Below are positions 56,692 through 64,000 of a stretch of 64,000 bases of DNA, one piece after another (positions within the stretch are counted from its first letter, which is position 1; every line of letters starts with the position of its first letter). The notes beneath the pieces are model-generated. The model had not been told where the DNA came from. It did not search any database and was given only the letters and a program-made list of their open reading frames with translations. The translations under genes and the position numbers were made by a program. Location: assembly GCF_000218685.1 (NCBI RefSeq), contig NW_006763298.1, positions 444,049-508,048 of the forward strand, written 5' to 3'. This DNA comes from Serpula lacrymans var. lacrymans S7.9. Its lineage: Eukaryota; Basidiomycota; Agaricomycetes; Boletales; Serpulaceae.

Positions 56692-58480
56692 TGTTGTTAG
56701 AAAACCACACACAAAAACAAACTAACACACAATCCTCCCAGATTCCACGGAACTTGTTTATGGGCTTTGCCTCCTAGAACAGTGGGTGCTCTGGTTGTTC
56801 GTGGGGTGGTATGTATAAGGATCCTTCAAAGTAAAACCCAGAGATGTATGGGTGTGGGTTTTGAGGAGGAGGGATAGTTGGAATATAGAAAGATAGGGGC
56901 TTTGTGGGGAGTATAGATGAGCACTACCTTGCTAATCGTAGCACAAGGTAGGTTTGAGAACGACAATATGACGAGGTTCCCAGTGATAGCAGGCTCCTGA
57001 CGCACAAACTGTAGTGCTCAGAAGGACTCTAATCGAAAGGGATAACAATGACTTCAAAACTGGGAAGTGACAATGACAGCAGTTGACAGTGGTAGCAGTG
57101 GGAAGTGTTGTGACCACACTGGATCACAAGCAGCAGAGTAGTGAACTTGAATTTAGAGAAGAAGTCTGGACTGGAGTTCTTGTTTTTTTTTACAAGGTAA
57201 AATACAGGGGTTTATATAGTAAAAGAAAAGTAGGCTATGCACAGTATAGCTGTGCACAAAGAATGAGAAAGAATATGAAGGAAGGAATGTACGCTGACAA
57301 ATCCTGCGTAGGTAGTACAGGATAAGATTGTCAAAAAAGGAAAAGAAAGAGATAGAACAATGAATGCTGTGAGTAATGTCACAGGTTTGTACAGCCATAA
57401 AGTAAAGTCCAATAGCAAAAAGAGAGCAGGAAAATCATGATGTCATGGGAAGATGCAGTAAAAAAAGGCAAGGCAAAACACTATCAGTATCAACACAGTT
57501 CCTTTATTGTCAGTCAGGCATTCTAAAAAAATATGTGTCCATAAAAATGATTCAAAAATCAAAAATAATCGCACTGTAAATGAATGTTCTGCTGAAGAAA
57601 AAGAAACTGGAGCCACCGGTCCACCACCTAGTCCAAATCCGACAGTTCCATGGCCTTACCAATGGACTGGTTGTGTTGGACCACCTGATTAAACGAGGGA
57701 GGGAGAGGAGTAGTTCCAATTTGGAACAAGTGAGTCCCAGGCAGCGTATGGTAGGTGTAGCTGTAGCGAAGATGATGGACAAAAGATAAGTGTACCCAAG
57801 TGAATGGGACAGCGATGAACATGGGCAACGCAAGGGGATGAACCTTCTCCAGCTCAAAAACTACCCACCCACACTCCAACCAGGCAAGACGAGCGACCAA
57901 TGTTTTGATAGTATATGATGGCAGATCGACATCATGAAGATGGACCTGCTGCCCTATTTGGACCGGCCGCCGGGGCTTTGCTGATATCAGCAGTGGCACG
58001 TGGTAGTCAATGGATCGGCGACGGAAGCGGATAGGAAATGGTGACATCAGAAATGGTGGGGGTGCAAATAAGATGAGGAGGAGGAGGGTGGAGGTGACGA
58101 AAAAGTGGATTAGAATGGGGATCCAGAAACGACCATCAGGTGAGAATAAAAAGGAGAGGAAGGGGCCCATGGTGGGGCTAGGCAAAGGAAGGGGAGTAAG
58201 GGAAACGACAAAAGCGAGGGCGCAATGCAATGTGTAGCCAGTGGCAACGCGAAAATTTGCCGAAATGCCGAAATGCCGAAAGTACCGGATGGAAAAGCAA
58301 AGGTGAGCATGACTGGATTGCCTAATAGAGGTGGTGCTGATCAGCCACAAGTTCGAAAAAGGCAATATTAATTACTATTCCACGTGGCACTGTGCCTGTG
58401 TGGCGCAAAGGCGAGTCTTTTTGATTATTTGCTTCGTTATTAACACCTGTCCATGCTACCAATCAACTTTGGTGCATGAC
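56692..58480. repeat. Dispersed repeat family R, fullest copy
   Basis: The left part (56694-57250) matches 35312-35795 with one insertion near 56800-56850, and the right part (57253-58480) matches 1-1201. A TATATAG/TATATAA stretch near 57215 lies in opposite orientation to the encoded minus-strand frame's end. Neither end has a visible target duplication. Confidence 0.85.
57628..58365 (-). CDS. Repeat-R-encoded open frame, second copy
   Basis: 245 codons, colinear with 349-1086 and differing by about a dozen and a half residues, no indels in frame. The limit taken here is again a TTG. The substitutions are scattered (for example GCFW/GRFW, LASP/LALP). Function unknown. Confidence 0.3.
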   Translation of the reverse strand: MPFSNLWLISTTSIRQSSHAHLCFSIRYFRHFGISANFRVATGYTLHCALAFVVSLTPLPLPSPTMGPFLSFLFSPDGRFWIPILIHFFVTSTLLLLILFAPPPFLMSPFPIRFRRRSIDYHVPLLISAKPRRPVQIGQQVHLHDVDLPSYTIKTLVARLAWLECGWVVFELEKVHPLALPMFIAVPFTWVHLSFVHHLRYSYTYHTLPGTHLFQIGTTPLPPSFNQVVQHNQSIGKAMELSDLD

Positions 58481-59101
58481 AACGGCTTGGACTTTGAGGA
58501 CAGGACTGCTGATGAGCTGACTCTTGAGGTATGCAGTATGTTGCACTTGAATCGGGAGCTGGGGAGGATCCTCAGGATCACTGTCAGATTCTGTGTCAGT
58601 AGGATTGGAAAATACATGTATGCTACTCTGCGTGAATGGATTGACTTCATTGTTAAACTGGCCACCAGGATGATCAATCTCACAGTCTCATGGCAAGAGA
58701 TAAGATAACAGTTTGATTATGATTATGTTACTACAAGTCGGCAGGTACTCGGCAGGTTTCCCGGCTAACGAGCGTGATTCGATGCACTCGGCCCGTATCA
58801 AATGTCCCCAGACGCTAGCGCGGAGCCCTACATCTGTAAAATCCCAAAAACTCGCTTAGGCCTAAGCGCATTTCAAAATCCAAGGCTTCTGGCGCTGACG
58901 TCTCTGATTGGTGGAAAGAGTTGGGATTACCATATATATCCAGAGGTCTGAATATCCAAGATAGATTGCGATGAGGTTTGCGATATGATAAAGATAACGT
59001 TTTTATCAGCATGATAAGATGTAGATTGGCTGGTAAATACAATATACACAGATTTTGTATTTCTACCAGTACTGCAGAGCGGGGCTAGTCAATACCAATG
59101 A
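58481..59101. other. Junction DNA between repeat R and the Plavaka gene
   Basis: The first 230 bp keep a plus-strand frame open to 58708 (TADELTLEV, YMYATLREWIDF) that I do not recognise. The rest holds a GC-rich stretch with GGCAGGTACTCGGCAGG and no gene. It may contain the 3' terminus of the Plavaka element, but I could not find matching terminal inverted repeats. Confidence 0.4.
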
Positions 59102-62100
59102 TCATTCGGTGAATTCAGTCAAAAACGTATTATAAGTTTCCTTGTCTGAAAAATTATTGACGTAGAACATAGTGGGAATCTCGAGAGAGTTGCTGGCAGT
59201 GATGTTTCGATCCATGACGGCGCCAAAAACCGGTATGAGATCTACGGGTAAATGTATCGTATTCAATGGGTAAATACTGCCCATACGAAGCCTTTCTCCG
59301 CTGGCTGTGATCCTGTTGTGAAAGAGCCGCTCGACGACGTACATATCAACATCTTCTTCAACTGCAACGCTACCATTCGAATCCCTCCGTCCCCCGGAAA
59401 ACCCAAAATTTTGCGCGTATACAAGGACGGGCGAAAGGTGCTGATCAAGGACGGTCTTCTTCGGCGCAATCGCCTGGAATATAATTCGAACTTGTAGGAT
59501 AGGAGCAGCTAGAAGAAAATAAAATAGCGTCAATATCCTGGTAAAATAGCAAGCTTAAAACACTTACAAGCGAAGCTACGCCCATCAAAGCCACTCAATC
59601 TCACAGTATCGCAATTTCCGAGCGGCATCTTGGGTAGGGGGGGGTAGGCTTGAATGGTTTGCGCAGGCATCACGAGATACGAACGGAACATCGAATGTAA
59701 CTGTATTTTGCATTTGTACCACACTCGGATGTGTGTGAATGGCAAGTTGTAGTCGTCCGGTCCTGAAAACCCATCTCCAGGCCGCAAACCTCGAGCGTAG
59801 TAGGCTAGGGCTCCTGGTAGATCGTCCAATGCGAAATGCTCAGCGGCATCCTTGATCGAGACAGATTTCATGTCTGGTTCCTTTGTGAGATGAAATGCTG
59901 TCTTCGCGTCGACAGACCTGATACCCTTCAAGAAATGATTCCGCATGGGCCGAATACTAAAGACGCGTTTTTCTTCGGGTAGAGTATGGGACAACCAGCT
60001 TGATTCGGGATCTACTTCAGCTAAAAGAGAGCTTTCCTCGGCCACGAGATAATTTATTAGAGAAGCTTTTCGGTGTCGCAAGACTGCGTACAAATGAAAC
60101 ATCCTTGCCTTTTCCAAACGGTCAAGAATACGAACACACTGTATCTCGAAGAAGAGCCGGCCATTCGTACCGCTAAACGGATGTTTGCAATGAGTGATTA
60201 AAAGGCGCTCGGTCACGTCGGCTGTGAACTGCATGATGGCCCCCATATTCCGAATGGCTCGAGCGAAGTGCTGTAAAAGCTCAAGCTTTGGGATGTTGAA
60301 GTGGTCGATGGTTGAAGAAGCGCCCCGACGAGCCTCGGCGTCCAATATCGCTTGCTTATGATCGTGAAATTCGGATAGAGAGGTGACCATGGCTGTGATA
60401 GATGATGGAGTATGAATGGGAGACTGAGCTTGATATATGAAGTCGACAAGTGCTCGGACGGCTCGTAGAAATTTGGGGGCTACAGCGCCAGCGGCCGTCG
60501 CAACGATCGTCCTCTGGATTTCGCGATGTTCGCGACCTGTCATTTGTTTGACGTGCGAGATACCGCTCCCGAAATGTTTGAATCCCACTCGTGAGTGTAA
60601 ACTCCTGTAGCGCGCATCTAACTCATCCTTTCCAATTGCTTCTTTGCACCACAGTAGCACATGATCAAAGAAAAATTTGTGACAAGTGTGCAAAAGTTCG
60701 GGAACGAGAAACTTGTTAGGATCAGCTAGAGACCAGTCCCTCCAAAACGGCTGATGAACTCCACTTAGACCCTTAACCTTCGCATCTGGAAGATAATTAG
60801 CAAAGTCCCACGTATCGAATTGTATACTGTTTATAGCCAATAATGTATCGATCCCCAACCGCGGTCGATGTGGGTGATTGTCGCCAAATTCGTTCAAACG
60901 AGCATGAGATATGGGAGAGAGATTTTTTGTCGTGCACGCGATCATTTGCTGTTCTGGCAAGTCCGCAACCCAGGCTACGAGAGGTGTGTATGCTCGTCGA
61001 GCTATACCATTAGGATCGGACATCCAAACACCAGTTGCAGCTGATGCTTTGAGGTTCTTCATAATGATATCCATACACGTGTGCCAAACACGATCAGAGA
61101 GAACACTTTGATATTCCGTTCGACAGTCCAGAAACGTTGGAACGGGGAGGAAAGCAGTACATAGCCAAGAGTGCGACGTTGCCTTCATATGCACGTCCGA
61201 AGCTATATTTGCTAGCGTGAGGAAAGTGGGGTGCATGTCTATGCCGCCTGTTCCCCGAGTAACTGTTGTCTTGTCGGATGCACCGACAATTCCTACAATA
61301 GTGGAACCTTGAGGAAGTTGATCCTGAAAACTTGATCAACAAAAACAACCAAACATAGAAAGCATAAACCTGCCTGAATAGCCCATGCATAATCACCTGT
61401 CATCCACTCACCATACTCGCGTTCTCCCTGGCTATCACATACTCGTTTGGGGTCCAGCATCATATGCCTGGCAAAAACGGGGTTCCCAAACAGCGACTTA
61501 ACAACCTCCAGGCCGTCCCTGTAGAGCAATATCATTGGCTTAGCTGTCTTGTAGTTTTCAGCTTGTATTTCCTCCATTTTCCATACAGGTCCGGTCGGCA
61601 GTACTTCTATAAACGAAGTTAAACGGTAGGCAGAGCTGAAGCTCAATTTTGATGGATCCTTGGTCTGATAAAAATGAGTACAACAATGAAGATAGAATAA
61701 CGAAGCCCGTACCCAAGCAAGTTTCAAGAACTTATCAATCTGCGACTGATTGAGTGTTTCCATCAAGAATTTCGCCAGCTCCCATTCCTTCTGTGATGAA
61801 AACGGCCAAAAAACATTGTGCGTGCGTTTTGAAGCATACTTATCGGCATTCATCTCCTCCAAAATGTTTGGTAGTCGGCCATAGTCGTATGCAGAGTGAG
61901 GATGATATGAGAATTTGAATCCTGGTGGATGGATACCCTGATTATCCGAGAGAGGCATACCCTCAGGCAAGTTCTTCAGCATTTCTTGGATATGATATTG
62001 ATTGCCGTCTGAAGCGACGAGGGGGATTGGCACGCAAGAAAGAAAAGGGTCATCAAGATGATTGATGACTTCTTGCCAACTGGCGAATCGTTCGGAGCAT

Positions 62101-62153
62101 CCTTCAGTAGGACAGCTGACGAAACTTGGATCCACATAACCGTTGTCTGCCAT
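59102..62153 (-). CDS. Plavaka-type transposase, apparently intact
   Basis: My exon model is 62153-61374, 61323-59568 and 59508-59102, in phase, giving 980 residues. The N-terminus has a C2H2-like finger (CPTEGCSERFASWQEVINHL). The catalytic region shows the family blocks GSTIVGIVGASDKTTVT, GVWMSDPNGIARRAYTPLVAWVADLPEQ (as separate pieces), HARLNEFGDNHPHRPR, KGLSGVHQPFWRDW and KQMTGREHREIQR. The first intron starts GCAGGT after CAG, a GC-AG intron. Plavaka elements are cut-and-paste transposons of Agaricomycetes. No stop or shift is visible, unlike every other old transposon gene here, so it is young or domesticated. Confidence 0.85.
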
Positions 62154-62282
62154 AGTCGAAGCTATACGTGAAATACTCGTCAACGCACTGGCCTGTGCTG
62201 GCCTGCCCACTCACCTTACAGAGTAGCACAGAGAGAAATGCAAGTCCTTCAAACTCCGACCACAATCTCTCTCAAACCCATC

Positions 62283-62508
62283 ATGTCGTCCTGCGAAAGT
62301 AACCTCACCGACAACACTCCTGATCTCTCTCGCAGCGAATTCACTGTTAACTCCTCTGACAACGAGAATGACTTGCCTTCTATTTTTGAAACCGACTACA
62401 AAGCTGGCCTTCCATCGAGTCGAATGGGTGCTACCTTTCCCCATAACCCTCATACAGGCAAAGTCAAGAGTCCCACACGTTCAAAGATCTCTCCTTACAC
62501 CCCTTATT
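62283..62508 (+). CDS. Short ORF divergent from the Plavaka gene, truncated by an LTR
   Basis: ATG at 62283 (MSSCESNLTDNTPDLSRSEF), Ser/Asn/Asp-rich, 75 codons up to the family-B LTR at 62509. It starts 130 bp from the Plavaka ATG on the other strand. It could be a second Plavaka ORF, a host gene exon, or chance. Function unknown. Confidence 0.3.
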
Positions 62509-63204
62509 GTGAGGCAACGATAAACTATAACAAGAACTAAACCTATCTCCTTCTGCACTTGCAGGGAGTAAGGGTCCAATGAGCTTGAGGTCAACAGACG
62601 CTAGAAATATAGCGAGTCGAGGACTTTGAGAGGTAAGCTTCAAAGGTTCTTGTTGAGGAGTAAAGCGGGTAAATTCAGTAATAGAAAGCTAAGGAGCTAT
62701 ACATGAATAGGTACGTCTTTTATATAGAGAACTGTCCGTTCCTCAGACCGAAAGGAAAATATACGAAAAGTGGTCTGAGGAATTAATCAACCAATAGGAA
62801 AAAGGGAGAGTAACTATCGTACGACTTCTGACTTGATTAATCAGCAGGTGAGAGACTTGTACTAATAATAGAAGATTGTTACGCGTGGTCAGGAACCGTA
62901 TCCTCATGATGAGGTACGATTCTAGATAAGGCGTTTATTAGTATTACCAGGCTTTACTAGGGCTTGGAGCTGGTTGGCGAGATGCCTACTACCAGTCTCT
63001 ACCCAGTGTGCTGGCTAGCTGGGAGCGATGCCCAGTCTCTGATCTGTGATATAAAGTGGTAGCGATGGTTAAGAAAGCCTGTGAGGGCTATGAGAAGTAA
63101 GATGGCAAAGGATACCTCTAGCCCTAGAGCCAGAGGTGTAACGGGAAAAGCGTCTGAGAACCAAGACATAACAAAGATAAGAAAATAGTAAAACGGTCCT
63201 TACA
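62509..63204 (-). repeat. 3' LTR of Ty3 family B
   Basis: On the minus strand TGTAAGGACCGTTTT to TTGCCTCACA, 696 bp, homologous to the solo LTR at 7285-7982. It is preceded by the polypurine run AAAAGGGGGGGGTAA. The outer flank (plus strand, 62504-62508) is CTTAT. Confidence 0.93.
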
Positions 63205-63217
63205 TTACCCCCCCCTT

Positions 63218-64000
63218 TTATATTCTTGTCCCAAGAATCTTAGCGCCGCAGTCCGTGAAGCGGTTTGTGATCCAGTCGAAAAGGCGGGGTTTTTCGGTTG
63301 TTGTAGTGAAATTTTCGTATGGACGAAATCGTAAGGCGGCAGAGGCGATGACACGTGGGGCGGCAGGGTGTTTGCGGTGGAAGGTGGCAATAAGTGAAGG
63401 GGAATTTTTCAAATGGTGGTCGGGTTCCCACGTCCTCTCTGTGATCGGGTATCCCTTCCAATGGACGAAGTAATCGAGCTTAGCCCCTTTGAGTTTAGTG
63501 GGCCGAGAAGCAATGATTTCTTCGGCTTCGTATTCGGCTGCGCCATCAACTTGGATCGGCGGAGGTTTCGAGGTACGAGGTTGATTAGGAAACTCCGGCG
63601 TGTGATACGGCGATAAGAGGATTTCGTTGAATACGGGATGGATCGCCTTCCAGGATCTAGGGACGTCAAGGAGGTAAGCGGATGGGCCGACTTTTGCCTT
63701 TACCGTAAACGGGCCAAATCGCTTGTCATCTAACTTCTTCATCGGTCTATCGGTGGAGATATGAGTTCCTTCTAACCACACCTTATCCCCTTTGTGATAT
63801 TCCCGTGCTTCCGTGCGTTTTCGGTCATAGTACTTTTTGAGGTTTTGATTAGCAAGTAATAATGATTGCCTAGTTTGCTCGTGTAGTTTTGTCATAGAGG
63901 TTGCGAAATCTTCGGCAGCCTGCGAACGTCCGGAAGGCTTCTGACCGGTCCCTTTGCGAGGGTGAGAACCATAATTTACGAAGAAGGGGGTCTGATTGGT
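63218..64000 (-). CDS. Ty3 family B pol C-terminus (integrase tail and chromodomain), partial
   Basis: The frame is open from the window edge (TNQTPFFVNYGSHPR) to the stop at 63218-63220. It shows YHKGDKVWLEGTHIST, the integrase C-terminal motif, and the chromodomain EAEEIIASRPTKL, YFVHWKGYPITERTWEP. The rest of the element lies beyond 64000. No defect is seen in the visible 260 codons. It is a chromovirus distinct from families A and C. Confidence 0.93.
   Translation of the reverse strand, partial: TNQTPFFVNYGSHPRKGTGQKPSGRSQAAEDFATSMTKLHEQTRQSLLLANQNLKKYYDRKRTEAREYHKGDKVWLEGTHISTDRPMKKLDDKRFGPFTVKAKVGPSAYLLDVPRSWKAIHPVFNEILLSPYHTPEFPNQPRTSKPPPIQVDGAAEYEAEEIIASRPTKLKGAKLDYFVHWKGYPITERTWEPDHHLKNSPSLIATFHRKHPAAPRVIASAALRFRPYENFTTTTEKPRLFDWITNRFTDCGAKILGTRI

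Noticed and set aside
1..64000. CRISPR arrays, rRNA genes, bacterial operons or phage.
   Set aside because: No regularly spaced direct repeats with unique spacers and no rRNA words; the intron-rich genes and retrotransposons are eukaryotic.

Overview
The window looks like an Agaricomycete (mushroom-forming basidiomycete) genome fragment. The supports are short 45-60 nt introns in nearly every gene, a Plavaka-type transposase, a Tnp2/CACTA-type transposase, chromodomain Ty3/gypsy elements, a Ty1/copia element, and a gene set (two-module NRPS, phenylalanine ammonia-lyase, P450, MFS pumps) typical of that group. The window has three parts: a repeat-rich left end (1-8.7 kb), a gene-rich core (8.7-33.9 kb), and a large nested transposon graveyard (34-64 kb).

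Left end: a copy of an unnamed dispersed repeat (family R) is joined to the 3' end of a Ty3 polyprotein and its LTR. Next come a decayed minus-strand host-like gene and a Tnp2-type transposase gene broken by an assembly gap, one TGA codon and a solo LTR with a perfect 5-bp target duplication. The transposon ends in a helically phased array of GACT motifs.

Core: a polytopic membrane protein, an MFS transporter divergent from a P450, a free-standing thioesterase followed by a decayed duplicate of itself, a tyrosine phosphatase with a coiled-coil insertion, a phenylalanine/histidine ammonia-lyase, a DHA2-type MFS transporter divergent from a 1,897-residue NRPS (partial C-A-T-C-A-T), and a second tyrosine phosphatase. 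I infer a secondary-metabolite cluster in which the lyase could supply an aromatic acid, the NRPS assembles a dipeptide-like product, the P450 and thioesterase tailor or release it, and the MFS proteins export or compartmentalise it.

Right part: a decayed Ty1/copia element (35.8-47.2 kb) was invaded in its gag by an intact, almost undiverged Ty3 chromovirus (36,295-42,549, target duplication AAAGC) and in its 3' LTR by an older, decayed Ty3 relative (47,196-52,462). That element abuts a third Ty3 family, which carries an extra open reading frame with two zinc knuckles downstream of pol. A further copy of repeat R, an intact Plavaka transposase gene (59,102-62,153, minus) and the 3' end of a fourth Ty3 family (62,509 to the window end, minus) follow.

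The most unexpected signals are: (1) a roughly 200-fold excess of the palindrome CTCCNNGGAG throughout the copia element, in LTR and coding DNA and in all three codon phases; (2) a perfect 10-nt complementarity between the predicted RNA 5' end and the primer-binding site of the Ty3 family, implying Tf1-like self-priming; (3) a textbook -1 frameshift signal (GGGAAAA, 6-nt spacer, 11-bp stem) at its gag-pol junction; and (4) premature stops in the decayed elements that are almost all TGA, pointing to CpG deamination.
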